A stretch of 64,000 bases of DNA from Curtobacterium flaccumfaciens (GTDB lineage Bacteria; Actinomycetota; Actinomycetes; Actinomycetales; Microbacteriaceae). Both the position numbers and the translations under genes were made by a program. The stretch covers positions 1-64,000 of the forward strand of contig NZ_JABMCF010000037.1 of NCBI RefSeq assembly GCF_013359815.1. Direction: 5' to 3'. Under the pieces are notes generated by a model. The model had not been told where the DNA came from. It saw only the letters and a program-made list of their open reading frames with translations, and searched no databases. Positions 44,692 to 53,795 of the stretch are shown here, piece after piece; position 1 is the first letter of the stretch, and each line of letters opens with the position of its first letter.

Positions 44692-45663
44692 GTGCCCGAA
44701 CTCCCCGAGGTCGAGGTCGTCCGCGCCGGCCTCGAACCCGCCGTCGGCGGCGCGCGGGTCCTGCACGTCGACGTGGTCGACGACCGTGCCCTCACCCGGC
44801 ACGACGGCCCCGCCGAGGACTTCGCCGACCGACTGACCGGTCGCACGATCGCCGCTGCCGTCCGCCGGGGCAAGTTCCTCTGGATGCCGCTGCAGCCCGA
44901 GCACGACGGGGACCGCCCCGAGGCACTCGTCGCCCACCTCGGCATGAGCGGGCAGATCCTGCTCGGCCGTGGTCGACCGGCGGCCAAGCACCGTCGGATC
45001 CTCATCGACGTGCAGCCCGCGGGCACCGACCGCTCGGGTGCGGCGGAGCCCCCGGTGGAACTCGAGTTCGTCGACCAGCGCACGTTCGGCTCGATGGCGA
45101 TCGACGCGATGGTGCCGACGATCGACGGTGCTCCGGCCGGGTTCGGCGGGCAGGTCGACGCGATCGACCCCGATGCCGTGTGGCGCCGGTGGGTGCCCGG
45201 GCAGGTGTCGCACATCGCCCGTGACCCGCTCGACCCCGCGTTCGACGACGACCGGTTCACCGCGATGGCCCGGAAGCGTTCGAGCGGCATCAAGCGGGTG
45301 CTGCTCGACCAGGGCGTCGTGAGCGGCATCGGCAACATCTACGCCGACGAGTCGCTCTGGGCCGCGAAGCTGCACTACGACCGCGCCGCCGACCGCCTCA
45401 CCCGTGCCGACCTGCGACGCCTGCTCGACGAGGTCCGCGCCATCCTGCGCCGGGCGCTCGAGGACGGCGGCACGAGCTTCGATGCCCAGTACGTCAACGT
45501 CAACGGGCAGTCCGGGTACTTCTCGCAGCGCCTGAACGTCTACGGGCAGCAGGGGAAGCCGTGTCCACGCTGCGGCACGACGATCGTGCGCGAGGCCTTC
45601 ATGAACCGGTCGAGCCACATCTGCCCCGTGTGCCAACCCCGTCCCCGCGCCCGCACGCGTTAG
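44692..45663 (+). CDS. mutM: Formamidopyrimidine-DNA glycosylase
   Basis: Removes 8-oxoguanine and ring-opened purines (323 aa). The start is GTG-CCC-GAA, so after Met removal the chain begins PELPEVEVVR, with the N-terminal Pro as nucleophile. KRVLLDQGVVSGIGNIYADE is the H2TH region. The C-terminal zinc finger CPRCG...CPVCQ is complete. It is 4 nt after rnc and 31 nt before smc. Confidence 0.95.
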   Translation: MPELPEVEVVRAGLEPAVGGARVLHVDVVDDRALTRHDGPAEDFADRLTGRTIAAAVRRGKFLWMPLQPEHDGDRPEALVAHLGMSGQILLGRGRPAAKHRRILIDVQPAGTDRSGAAEPPVELEFVDQRTFGSMAIDAMVPTIDGAPAGFGGQVDAIDPDAVWRRWVPGQVSHIARDPLDPAFDDDRFTAMARKRSSGIKRVLLDQGVVSGIGNIYADESLWAAKLHYDRAADRLTRADLRRLLDEVRAILRRALEDGGTSFDAQYVNVNGQSGYFSQRLNVYGQQGKPCPRCGTTIVREAFMNRSSHICPVCQPRPRARTR

Positions 45664-45694
45664 CCTGACGCCAACCAGAGCATCCGGAGACCGC

Positions 45695-48600
45695 ATGTAC
45701 TTGAAGAGCCTGACCATCAAGGGGTTCAAGTCCTTCGCGCAGCCGACGACGTTCGCGTTCGAGCCGGGCGTGACGTGCATCGTCGGCCCGAACGGCTCCG
45801 GCAAGTCGAACGTGGTGGACGCCCTGGCCTGGGTGATGGGGGAGCAGGGTGCGAAGACCCTGCGCGGCGGCAAGATGGAGGACGTCATCTTCGCCGGCAC
45901 CTCGACCCGCGGTCCGCTCGGTCGGGCCCAGGTGCTGCTGACCATCGACAACAGCGACGGTCTGCTGCCGATCGAGTACTCCGAGGTGACGATCGCGCGC
46001 ACGCTGTTCCGCAACGGTGGCAGCGAGTACGCCATCAACGGCGAGAACTGCCGGCTGCTCGACGTGCAGGAGCTGCTGAGCGACACCGGCCTCGGCCGTG
46101 AGATGCACGTCATCGTCGGGCAGGGGCAGCTCGACAAGGTGCTGCACGCCACCCCCGAGGACCGCCGCGGCTTCATCGAGGAGGCCGCGGGGATCCTGAA
46201 GCACCGTCGCCGCAAGGAGAAGACCCTCCGCAAGCTCGACGCGATGCAGACGAACCTGACCCGCCTGTCCGACCTGGCCGGTGAGATCCGGCGGCAGCTG
46301 AAGCCCCTCGGGCGCCAGGCCGAGGTCGCGCGCAAGGCCCAGTCGGTGGCCGCGGTCTTCCGCGACGCCAAGGCCCGAATCCTGGCCGACGACGTGGTGC
46401 GCCTGCGCCGCGAGCTGCACGACCACCAGGAGGTCGAGGCGGGCCGCAAGTCCGAGCGCATCGTCCTGACCGAGCGGCTCGACCAGACCCGGGTGCGCCA
46501 GCAGCACGTCGAGCAGAGCATGGTCGGCGACGACGTCGACCGTGCCCGCACCGTCGTGCACCGGCTCGAGAGCGTGCAGGAGCGCCTCCGTGGCCTGTCG
46601 AGCCTGGCGAACCAGCGCCTGATGTTCCTCGCGCAGCAGGCCGACGCCCCGCAGCAGGGGCCCACCGTCACCCAGGAGCAGGTCGCCGGGGTCCGTGCCG
46701 AGGCCGACCGCCTCGCCGCCCGCGCCGACGAGATGCAGGGCGGCTCGGCGACGACCGCCCGCGCGGTGCAGGACGCCCGCGCCGCGCTGGACACCCTCGA
46801 CGAACGCATCGCCGCCCAGGCAGCCCGGGTCTCGCAGCACGACCTCGAGGCGCAGCGGCTCGCCAGCGCCGTCGACGTCGCCCGGTCGAAGCGCGGTTCC
46901 GCCGTCGCCGACCGCGAGCGCCGGGAGCGGGCTCTGGCCGAGGCAGGGGAGCGTGCCGAGCGTGCCGCGGCGGCCCTCGCCGAACTCGGTGTCGATCCGT
47001 CCGAGGGCGTCGACGAGACCGCGCTCGCGCAGACCCTGGAGCAGGCGCGCGCCGAGCTCGAACGGGCCCAGACCACGCGCGACGAGCAGCGCGACCGCCT
47101 CCACGCCCTCGAACGCGAGCGGGACGCCCTCGACGCCAGGGTCACCGCGCTCGGCATGTCGATCGAGGTCCGCGACGGTTCGCAGGCCCTGATCGACGCC
47201 GGTCGCGCGGGCATCGTCGGTCGCCTGGCCGACAGCCTGACGGTGTCGCCCGGGTTCGAGGCCGCGATCGCCACCGCGCTCGAGGGACTCGCCGACGCCG
47301 TCCTCGCCGACGACCGCGGTGCGGCGCTCGACGCGGTCGACCACGCCCGTGCTGCTGACCTCGGCCGGATCGACGTCGTCGTCGCGGATGCCGCAGCCGT
47401 CACCACCGCCCTGCCCGAGACCCTGCCGACCGGCGTCCGCCGTGCCACGGACCTGGTGCAGGGACCGCCGGCGCTCGCGTCGATCCTGCGGGACACGCTG
47501 GTCGCGGAGACCGACGACCTCGACCTGGAGGCGGTGCTCACGGCCGCCCCGCACGCCACGGTGGTCACGCGGTCCGGAGACCTCGTCCGCGCGGTCCGCG
47601 TGACCGGCGGCGGGGAGCGCGTGACCTCGCGCATCGAGCTCGTCGCGGAGCGCGACGACGCCGTGACGCGCCGCGACGCGATCGCGACCGACGCCGAGGA
47701 CGCGGCCACGGGCCTCCAGGCCGCACGCAGTGCCGTCGAGGACGCACGCCGCCGTGCGGACGAGGCCGACGCAGCATCCCGCGCGTACACGCGGGCGAAG
47801 GCCGAGTACGACCGCACGAGTGCGTCGACGCGGGCGAAGGCGGAGAACGCCGCGGCCGAGGTCGAACGGCTGCGTGCCGCGCTGGCCGAGACCGACGGCG
47901 CCGTCGAGACCGCCGAGGCGGTGCTGGCCGAGGCCGAGTCGGCGCACCGGGCCTTCACCGAGCAGGAGCGTCCCGTGGTCGACGCGTCCGAGCGTCCCGC
48001 GCTGCAGGACGCGCTCGAAGCCGCACGTGCCGCCGAGGTCGAGCAGCGGATCCAGGTCGAGACCGTGCGCGAGCGGGTGCGCGCCGAACGGAACCGCGCC
48101 GACCAGCTCGAACGCCAGCTCGAGGCGGAGCGCGCCGCCGCCGAGGAGGCCGCGCGGCTCGCCGTCATCCGACGCGGCCAGATCCGGACCGCGGAAGCCG
48201 TGCTCGCCGACCTGCCCGGGGTGCTCGGTGCGGTCGACCGTTCGCTGGCCGAGGCCCGGGTGCAGCTGGCGACGGAAGAAGCCGAGCGGTCGAAGCGCAA
48301 CACCGAGCTGCAGACCATCCGCAACGAGGAGCGCGAACTCCGGGACCGCCTGCAGACCATCACCGACGGCGTGCACTCGCTCGAGATGGAGATCTACGAG
48401 AAGAAGCTGCACGTGTCCGGCGTCCTCGACCGGGCGCAGAGCGAGCTCGGGCTGACGGAAGCAGTGCTGGTGGCCGAGTACGGGCCGCACGTCCCCGTGC
48501 CGGTCGACGTGCTCGTGGACCCGCGGGTGCGCGCGCGGAAGCACCGCGAGGCGGAGCGCGCAGCCGCGGCCGCCGCGGCCGAAGTCGCGGGCGTGACCGA

Positions 48601-49447
48601 GCCGGACCGCGCGGACACCGACACGGACGCGCACGCAGACGAAGACGCCGAGACGAGCAACGACGACATGGCCCTCGTCGACGCCGAGTCCACGCTGCCC
48701 GGCGGCCCCGCCCTGCCCGAGTTCGACACCACCGACGAGGTCGACCCCGCCGACGTCGGGACCGTGCCCTACGTCCGTGCCGAGCAGGAGCGCCGACTCA
48801 AGGCCGCCGAGCGCGACCTCGGACAGCTCGGCAAGGTGAACCCGCTCGCGCTCGAGGAGTTCCAGGCGCTCGAGCAGCGGCACGCGTTCCTCGCCGAGCA
48901 GCTCGAGGACCTGCAGAAGACCCGGACGGACCTGCTGACGATCATCGACGAGCTCGACACGAAGATGCAGACGATCTTCGAGTCCGCGTTCAACGACACG
49001 AAGGAAGCGTTCGACGTCATCTTCCCGATCCTGTTCCCGGGCGGCTCGGGGTCCATCAACCTGACCGACCCGACCGACCTGCTCGGCACCGGGATCGACG
49101 TGCAGGTGAAGCCCGCCGGCAAGAAGATCGACCGCCTGACCCTGCTGTCCGGCGGCGAGCGCTCCCTGGCGGCGGTGGCGCTCCTCGTCGCGATCTTCAC
49201 CGCGCGGCCGTCGCCTTTCTACATCATGGACGAGGTCGAGGCGGCACTCGACGACGCCAACCTCGGCCGCCTGCTGACCGTGTTCGAGCGGCTCCGCGAG
49301 TCGTCCCAGCTCATCGTCATCACGCACCAGAAGCGGACGATGGAGATCGCCGACGCCCTGTACGGGGTGTCGATGCGGCAGGACGGCGTCTCCGCCGTCG
49401 TCGGGCAGCGGGTGCAGAAGCGCGAGCCGGCGGACGCGGTCGCGTAG
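45695..49447 (+). CDS. smc: Chromosome segregation protein SMC
   Basis: A 1250-aa condensin subunit. Walker A GPNGSGKSNVVDAL lies near residues 29-42. Long Ala/Arg/Glu-rich coiled coils flank a hinge (about residues 510-640, GRLADSLTVSPGFEAA). The C-terminal head has LSGGERSLAAVALL (signature, about 1151) and FYIMDEVEAALDDAN (Walker B). An acidic insert (TDTDAHADEDAETSNDD, about residue 970) lies in the second coil. ATG 45695 has GGAGA upstream. A half copy of the dispersed palindrome (GCCACGGGCCTCCAGGC, about 47705-47721) lies within the gene, encoding ATGLQA. Confidence 0.96.
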   Translation: MYLKSLTIKGFKSFAQPTTFAFEPGVTCIVGPNGSGKSNVVDALAWVMGEQGAKTLRGGKMEDVIFAGTSTRGPLGRAQVLLTIDNSDGLLPIEYSEVTIARTLFRNGGSEYAINGENCRLLDVQELLSDTGLGREMHVIVGQGQLDKVLHATPEDRRGFIEEAAGILKHRRRKEKTLRKLDAMQTNLTRLSDLAGEIRRQLKPLGRQAEVARKAQSVAAVFRDAKARILADDVVRLRRELHDHQEVEAGRKSERIVLTERLDQTRVRQQHVEQSMVGDDVDRARTVVHRLESVQERLRGLSSLANQRLMFLAQQADAPQQGPTVTQEQVAGVRAEADRLAARADEMQGGSATTARAVQDARAALDTLDERIAAQAARVSQHDLEAQRLASAVDVARSKRGSAVADRERRERALAEAGERAERAAAALAELGVDPSEGVDETALAQTLEQARAELERAQTTRDEQRDRLHALERERDALDARVTALGMSIEVRDGSQALIDAGRAGIVGRLADSLTVSPGFEAAIATALEGLADAVLADDRGAALDAVDHARAADLGRIDVVVADAAAVTTALPETLPTGVRRATDLVQGPPALASILRDTLVAETDDLDLEAVLTAAPHATVVTRSGDLVRAVRVTGGGERVTSRIELVAERDDAVTRRDAIATDAEDAATGLQAARSAVEDARRRADEADAASRAYTRAKAEYDRTSASTRAKAENAAAEVERLRAALAETDGAVETAEAVLAEAESAHRAFTEQERPVVDASERPALQDALEAARAAEVEQRIQVETVRERVRAERNRADQLERQLEAERAAAEEAARLAVIRRGQIRTAEAVLADLPGVLGAVDRSLAEARVQLATEEAERSKRNTELQTIRNEERELRDRLQTITDGVHSLEMEIYEKKLHVSGVLDRAQSELGLTEAVLVAEYGPHVPVPVDVLVDPRVRARKHREAERAAAAAAAEVAGVTEPDRADTDTDAHADEDAETSNDDMALVDAESTLPGGPALPEFDTTDEVDPADVGTVPYVRAEQERRLKAAERDLGQLGKVNPLALEEFQALEQRHAFLAEQLEDLQKTRTDLLTIIDELDTKMQTIFESAFNDTKEAFDVIFPILFPGGSGSINLTDPTDLLGTGIDVQVKPAGKKIDRLTLLSGGERSLAAVALLVAIFTARPSPFYIMDEVEAALDDANLGRLLTVFERLRESSQLIVITHQKRTMEIADALYGVSMRQDGVSAVVGQRVQKREPADAVA

Positions 49448-49466
49448 GCGCCCTGGTCGCGACCAC

Positions 49467-49515
49467 GACAGACGGGAGGCGCGGTGCCAGCTGGCACCGC
49501 GCCTCCCGTTCTGTC
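49467..49515. terminator. Dispersed palindrome (type B) after smc
   Basis: GACGGGAGGCGCGGTGCCAG and its complement meet at CAGCTG with no loop; one base is inserted in the right arm. Between smc and a convergent small gene. Confidence 0.78.
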
Positions 49516-49543
49516 AGGTGCGTCCGGACAGGACGCCGGGTCG

Positions 49544-49702
49544 CTACGCGCGACCGCGGATCGTCCGGAGCAGCCAGCCGATGATCCCGAGCAGGATGAG
49601 CACGATGCCCACCCAGAGCAGGAGCTTCAGCGCACCGACGAAGATGCCGCTGAAGAGCAGGACGAGGCCGACGATGATCGCGATGATCAGCAGTGCGGGC
49701 AT
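49544..49702 (-). CDS. Small hydrophobic membrane protein
   Basis: 52 aa, with two hydrophobic segments (residues 3-23 and 26-45) and a basic tail (RTIRGRA). ATG 49702 is preceded by GGAGACC, a good Shine-Dalgarno. It lies between the smc terminator palindrome and ftsY, on the ftsY strand. It resembles the short hydrophobic proteins found across actinobacteria, but no function is known to me. Confidence 0.68.
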   Translation of the reverse strand: MPALLIIAIIVGLVLLFSGIFVGALKLLLWVGIVLILLGIIGWLLRTIRGRA

Positions 49703-49777
49703 GAGGGTCTCCTATCCCTGGAACGAGACCGAGCAGATGCCCGGACCGTCAGGGACGCTACTCCTCGGCGTGCCGAC

Positions 49778-49820
49778 GCGTTCGCTCAGCCGACGAGATC
49801 GCGTTCGCTCAGCCGACGAG
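49778..49820. repeat. Tandem 20-bp duplication at the ftsY 3' end
   Basis: GCGTTCGCTCAGCCGACGAG occurs at 49778-49797 and 49801-49820, separated by ATC. The second copy carries the ftsY stop codon. Confidence 0.85.
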
Positions 49821-50678
49821 GTTCTGCACGAACACGTGCGGGGTGAAGCCCGTGAGGTCGTTGATGCCCTCGCCCTGCCCGATGAGCTTGATCGGGATGC
49901 CGGTCTTCTCCTGCACGCTCAGCACGAACCCGGCCTTGGCCGAGCCGTCGAGCTTCGTGATGACGAGGCCGGTCACACCGGCGCCCTCGATGAAGGCCTG
50001 GGCCTGGGCGAGGCCGTTCTGGCCGGTCGTCGCGTCGAGGACGAGCAGAACCTCGCTGATCTCGGTCTGCTTCTCGACCACGCGCTTGATCTTCGTGAGC
50101 TCGTCCATCAGGCCGGCCTTGGTGTGCAGACGCCCGGCGGTGTCGATGACGACGATCTCGGTCTGGTCGCGGATCGCCTTCTCGACGGTCTGGTACGCCA
50201 CCGACGCCGGGTCCTGCCCGGGCTGCGACGGACGGACGACGTCGACCCCGGCGCGCTGGGCCCAGGTGGCGACCTGCTCGACCGCCGCGGCGCGGAACGT
50301 GTCCGCCGCCCCGACGAGCACCGTGCGGTCGTAGGTCTTCAGGAACTTGGCGAACTTGCCGATCGTCGTGGTCTTGCCGACGCCGTTCACCCCGACGACG
50401 AGCACCACGGCGGGCCGCGCGCTGAGCTTCAGGGTGGTGTCGAGCTTCGAGAGCCGTTCCTCCAGGACCTCGCGGAGCATGCGCTGCAGGTCGGCGGGGT
50501 CGGTCGTGCCGTACCGGTCGACGCGGGCGTGCAGGTCCTCGATGATCTCCTCGGAGATGTCGGGCCCGAAGTCGGCGCCGATGAGGGCGGTCTCGAGGTC
50601 CTCCCACGTGGTCTCGTCGATCGTCTTGCGCTGGAAGAGGCCGCGCAGCCGTGTGGACAGTGACCAAGAACTCGCCAT
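49809..50678 (-). CDS. ftsY: Signal recognition particle receptor FtsY
   Basis: A 289-aa SRP receptor GTPase. Only the N and G domains are present; the acidic N-terminal A domain of E. coli FtsY is absent, as often in Gram-positives. Motifs: GVNGVGKTTTIGKFAKFL (G1), DTFRAAAVEQ, DTAGRLHTK (G3), TKLDGSAKAG (G4). ATG 50678 lies 6 nt after TAAGCT (leaderless). Its partner Ffh is encoded at 54530. Confidence 0.96.
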   Translation of the reverse strand: MASSWSLSTRLRGLFQRKTIDETTWEDLETALIGADFGPDISEEIIEDLHARVDRYGTTDPADLQRMLREVLEERLSKLDTTLKLSARPAVVLVVGVNGVGKTTTIGKFAKFLKTYDRTVLVGAADTFRAAAVEQVATWAQRAGVDVVRPSQPGQDPASVAYQTVEKAIRDQTEIVVIDTAGRLHTKAGLMDELTKIKRVVEKQTEISEVLLVLDATTGQNGLAQAQAFIEGAGVTGLVITKLDGSAKAGFVLSVQEKTGIPIKLIGQGEGINDLTGFTPHVFVQNLVG

Positions 50679-50684
50679 GCTCCC

Positions 50685-50690
50685 AGCTTA
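50685..50690 (-). promoter_or_regulatory. -10 element (TAAGCT) of ftsY
   Basis: Minus strand, 6 nt before the ATG. Divergent from the terC promoter. Confidence 0.5.
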
Positions 50691-50718
50691 GAGCGCGGCA
50701 CATGTCCGCTGTGCCCGG

Positions 50719-50724
50719 TATGCT
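50719..50724 (+). promoter_or_regulatory. -10 element (TATGCT) of terC
   Basis: Places the transcript start near 50731, right at the 5' edge of the riboswitch. No good -35 is seen. Confidence 0.5.
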
Positions 50725-50730
50725 CGGGAT

Positions 50731-50850
50731 CACGAAGGGGAGTATTCCCTCTCGGTGACCCCGTCAGTACGGTCCGGAACGATCCGGCCCCGGGGCGCCG
50801 GTCGTGCGGCACCGGTTCCGGTGCGGGACGACGGAAGAGACCTTCAGGCC
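50731..50850 (+). promoter_or_regulatory. yybP-ykoY (manganese) riboswitch
   Basis: The leader contains CGAAGGGGAGTATTCCC at its start, CGGTGACCCCGTCAGTACGG in the middle and GGAAGAGACCTTCAGG at its end. GAAGG and CCTTC close the P1 helix. These are the conserved parts of the yybP-ykoY RNA, whose usual downstream genes are TerC/MntP-type metal exporters, as here. Confidence 0.82.
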
Positions 50851-50895
50851 TCGGCGTACCCACACATCAGCGGCGCGCCCTACCTGAAGGAAACC

Positions 50896-51921
50896 GTGGA
50901 CGTCCCACTCTTCGTCTGGCTCATCACGATCGCCGGCATCCTCGCGCTGCTGGTGTTCGACTTCTACTCGCACGTCCGGACGCCGCACGTGCCCCACATC
51001 CGCGAATCCGCGTTCTGGTCGGCCTTCTACATCGGGCTGGCGATCCTGTTCGGCATCGGGATCCTGGTGTTCGGCGGCGGGCAGGCCGGTGGCGAGTACT
51101 TCGCCGGCTGGCTGACCGAGAAGGCGTTGTCGGTCGACAACCTCTTCGTCTTCCTCATCATCATGTCGAGCTTCGCCGTGCCGAAGGAGTTCCAGCAGAA
51201 GGTCCTGCTGGTCGGCGTCGCGATCGCGCTCGTCGCCCGCGGTGTGTTCATCGCCCTCGGCGTCACGATCATCGAGAACTTCTCGTGGGTCTTCTACCTG
51301 TTCGGTGCGCTGCTGTTCTGGCTCGCCTGGTCGCAGGCCCGCAGCGGCAACGACCACGGCAGCGAGGGTGAATCCCGGCTCATCCGGATCCTCAAGCGCA
51401 TCATCCCGACCTCGGACCACTACGACGGCGACCGCCTGACCACCCGCGTCGACGGCAAGCGGCTGTTCACCCCGATGCTGCTCGTCATGGTCGCCATCGG
51501 CCTGACCGACGTGCTGTTCGCGCTCGACTCGATCCCCGCGATCTTCGGGCTGACGCAGGACGCCTTCATCGTGTTCACGGCGAACGCGTTCTCGCTGCTC
51601 GGCCTCCGGCAGCTGTACTTCCTGATCGCCGGGCTGCTCGAGCGCCTCATCTACCTGGGTCAGGGCCTGGCCGTCATCCTGGCGTTCATCGGTGTGAAGC
51701 TCGTCTTCCACGCCATGCACGTCAACGAGCTGCCCTTCATCAACGGTGGCGAGCACATCGAGTGGGCGCCGGAGATCCCGATCTGGTTCTCGCTGGGCTT
51801 CATCGCGCTGACGATCGCCGTCGCCACGACCGCGTCGCTGGTGGTCTCGAAGCGCCGCCAGGAGCGCGGGCTCACCCCGACCGGCCAGCCGAAGGAGTCG
51901 GTCGAGGCCGACGCGAAGTAG
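50896..51921 (+). CDS. TerC family integral membrane protein (manganese/metal export)
   Basis: A 341-aa membrane protein with about nine segments. KALSVDNLFVFLIIMSSFAVP and LFALDSIPAIFGLTQDAFIVFTAN carry the conserved Asp pairs of TerC/Alx proteins (ALSVDN and ALDSIPA), which handle metal ions, probably Mn2+. GTG 50896 is chosen because AAGGAAA is just upstream and the first membrane segment starts at once; the longer open frame would run through the riboswitch. Expression is expected to rise with Mn2+. Confidence 0.92.
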   Translation: MDVPLFVWLITIAGILALLVFDFYSHVRTPHVPHIRESAFWSAFYIGLAILFGIGILVFGGGQAGGEYFAGWLTEKALSVDNLFVFLIIMSSFAVPKEFQQKVLLVGVAIALVARGVFIALGVTIIENFSWVFYLFGALLFWLAWSQARSGNDHGSEGESRLIRILKRIIPTSDHYDGDRLTTRVDGKRLFTPMLLVMVAIGLTDVLFALDSIPAIFGLTQDAFIVFTANAFSLLGLRQLYFLIAGLLERLIYLGQGLAVILAFIGVKLVFHAMHVNELPFINGGEHIEWAPEIPIWFSLGFIALTIAVATTASLVVSKRRQERGLTPTGQPKESVEADAK

Positions 51922-51935
51922 TCGTCACCACCTGA

Positions 51936-51982
51936 CGGACAGGAGGCGCGGTGCCAGCTGGCACCGCGCCTCCCGTCTGTCC
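51936..51982. terminator. Dispersed palindrome (type B) between terC and lipA
   Basis: AGGAGGCGCGGTGCCAG and its complement around CAGCTG, with slightly uneven outer arms. Between convergent genes. Confidence 0.75.
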
Positions 51983-51999
51983 GGGTGTCGTCCGGAGCG

Positions 52000-52983
52000 T
52001 CAGACGGCCTGGCGACCAGGGGTCGCGTCGAGCAGGTGGGCCAGGTGCTCGGGAACCGAACCGCCGCGGGCCACCGTCGCCCGCGCCCAGAGCCGGCCCG
52101 CCCGGTACGACGACCGGACCAGCGGTCCGGCCAGCACTCCGGCGAAGCCCATCTGCTCGGCGACCTGGCGGAGCTCGACGAACTCCTCCGGCTTGACCCA
52201 GCGCGCGACCGGCAGGTGCCGGGGCGACGGTCGGAGGTACTGCGTCAGCGTGATGATGTCCGTGCCCGCGTCGTAGAGGCGCTGCAGGGCGTCCTCGATC
52301 TCGATGCGCTCCTCGCCCATGCCGAGGATCAGGTTCGACTTCGTGACCAGTCCGGCGTCGCGGCCCTGGGTGATGACGTCCAGGGACCGTTCGAACGTGA
52401 ACGCCGGCCGGATCCGCTTGAAGATCCGCGGGACGGTCTCGACGTTGTGGGCGAAGACCTCGGGACGGGCGTCGAACACCGGGCCCAGCTGGTCCGGACG
52501 CCCGTTGAAGTCCGGCACCAGGATCTCGACGCCGGTGCCGGGGGAGTGTTCGTGGATCGCCCGGATGGTCTCGGCGTAGAGCCAGGAGCCGCCGTCGGGC
52601 AGGTCGTCCCGCGCGACGCCGGTCACGGTCGCGTACCGCAGGCCCATCTCCGCGACGGAGTCCGCGACCCGGCGGGGCTCGTCGCGGTCGAGCGGTTCCG
52701 GCTTGCCGGTGTCGATCTGGCAGAAGTCGCAGCGACGGGTGCACTGCGAGCCGCCGATCAGGAAGGTGGCCTCGCGGTCTTCCCAGCACTCGAAGATGTT
52801 CGGGCACCCGGCCTCCTGGCAGACGGTGTGCAGCTGCTTGTCGCGCACCAGGCTCGACAGCTCGCGGAACTCCGGGCCCTGCGTGGCACGGGTCTTGATC
52901 CACGCGGGCTTCGTCTCGATCGGGGTCTCGGCGTTCCGGGCCTCGACCCGGAGCATGCGGCGGCCTTCGGGGGCGAGGGTCAT
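52000..52983 (-). CDS. lipA: Lipoyl synthase
   Basis: Inserts two sulfurs into protein-bound octanoyl groups (327 aa, radical SAM). The auxiliary cluster is bound by [12 protein letters not shown], and the radical-SAM cluster by [22 protein letters not shown] and [18 protein letters not shown] are typical. ATG 52983 has GGAGACC upstream and overlaps the lipB stop by 4 nt. Confidence 0.96.
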   Translation of the reverse strand: MTLAPEGRRMLRVEARNAETPIETKPAWIKTRATQGPEFRELSSLVRDKQLHTVCQEAGCPNIFECWEDREATFLIGGSQCTRRCDFCQIDTGKPEPLDRDEPRRVADSVAEMGLRYATVTGVARDDLPDGGSWLYAETIRAIHEHSPGTGVEILVPDFNGRPDQLGPVFDARPEVFAHNVETVPRIFKRIRPAFTFERSLDVITQGRDAGLVTKSNLILGMGEERIEIEDALQRLYDAGTDIITLTQYLRPSPRHLPVARWVKPEEFVELRQVAEQMGFAGVLAGPLVRSSYRAGRLWARATVARGGSVPEHLAHLLDATPGRQAV

Positions 52984-53711
52984 ACGAGGGTCTCCTGTCG
53001 GGCGGGCGCGGTGCTGGTGCTCGTGCTGGTGCTGGGGGTCGTCGTGCTGATCCGGTGGCCGCTGTGCATGCCGTCGACGGCCTGTTGGACGCCGTGCGCT
53101 ACCAGGGGTGCGAGGTCGTCGACGGTCACGGGAGCGAGCCCCACGTGCGCCGCCGCGGCGCTCAGCGTCGTGACCCCGGCGTCCGCGATGCCGCACGGGA
53201 CGATCGCGGCGTAGGCGTCGAGGGCGTTGTCGCAGTTGATCGCGATGCCGTGGCTCGTCACGCCCTCGGCGACGTGCAGGCCGATCGCGCCGACCTTGGC
53301 GGCGGGGGACGCGTCCGTCCCCGGCACCCAGGCGCCGCTGCGACCCGCGACCCGTTCGGCGTGCACGCCGACGGCAGCCGCGGCGTCGATGACGACCTGC
53401 TCCAGGTCGCGCACCCAGGCGACGACGTCGAGCGGTTCGGCGAGCCGGACGATCGGGTAGGCGACCAGTTGCCCCGGCCCGTGCCAGGTGATGCGTCCAC
53501 CACGGTCGGTGTCGACGACCGGGGCGCCGTTCGTCGGCAGGTCGGACGGTTCGGTGCGGCGTCCGGCGGTGTACACGGACGGGTGCTCGCAGAGGACGAC
53601 GGCCCCGGGGGAGCGGCCGGCGACGACGTCGGCGTGCAGGTCTCGCTGCAGGGCGAGGCCGTCCGCGTAGTCGAGCAGGCCGTGGTGGCGGACGATCTCG
53701 AGTTCCGGCAT
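52980..53711 (-). CDS. lipB: Octanoyl-[acyl-carrier-protein]:protein N-octanoyltransferase
   Basis: Moves octanoyl groups from ACP to lipoyl domains (243 aa). [34 protein letters not shown], read in parts, is the conserved central region; KVGAIGLHV holds the catalytic Lys and VPCGI the catalytic Cys. The C-terminal 22 or so residues are a Ser/Thr repeat (STSTSTST) encoded by a GGTGCT-type hexamer array, outside the family fold. ATG 53711 is 6 nt after TACGCT. First gene of lipBA. Confidence 0.94.
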   Translation of the reverse strand: MPELEIVRHHGLLDYADGLALQRDLHADVVAGRSPGAVVLCEHPSVYTAGRRTEPSDLPTNGAPVVDTDRGGRITWHGPGQLVAYPIVRLAEPLDVVAWVRDLEQVVIDAAAAVGVHAERVAGRSGAWVPGTDASPAAKVGAIGLHVAEGVTSHGIAINCDNALDAYAAIVPCGIADAGVTTLSAAAAHVGLAPVTVDDLAPLVAHGVQQAVDGMHSGHRISTTTPSTSTSTSTAPARQETLV

Positions 53712-53717
53712 GCGGCG

Positions 53718-53747
53718 AGCGTACGACAGTTTCTGGACGGCGTCCAA
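53718..53747 (-). promoter_or_regulatory. lipB promoter
   Basis: Minus-strand -35 TTGGAC (plus 53742-53747), an 18-bp spacer, -10 TACGCT (53718-53723); the ATG follows 6 nt later. Confidence 0.6.
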
Positions 53748-53758
53748 CAACCGGGTGC

Positions 53759-53789
53759 TTGACCTCAACAATGATTGAGATGGTCCGAT
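53759..53789 (+). promoter_or_regulatory. MerR/SoxR-type operator-promoter of the VOC gene
   Basis: TTGACC (53759-53764) and TCCGAT (53784-53789) are 19 bp apart, the long spacer typical of MerR-family promoters. The spacer holds the inverted repeat CTCAA-CAATGA-TTGAG. The ATG is 6 nt after the -10. Confidence 0.55.
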
Positions 53790-53795
53790 GAAGTC

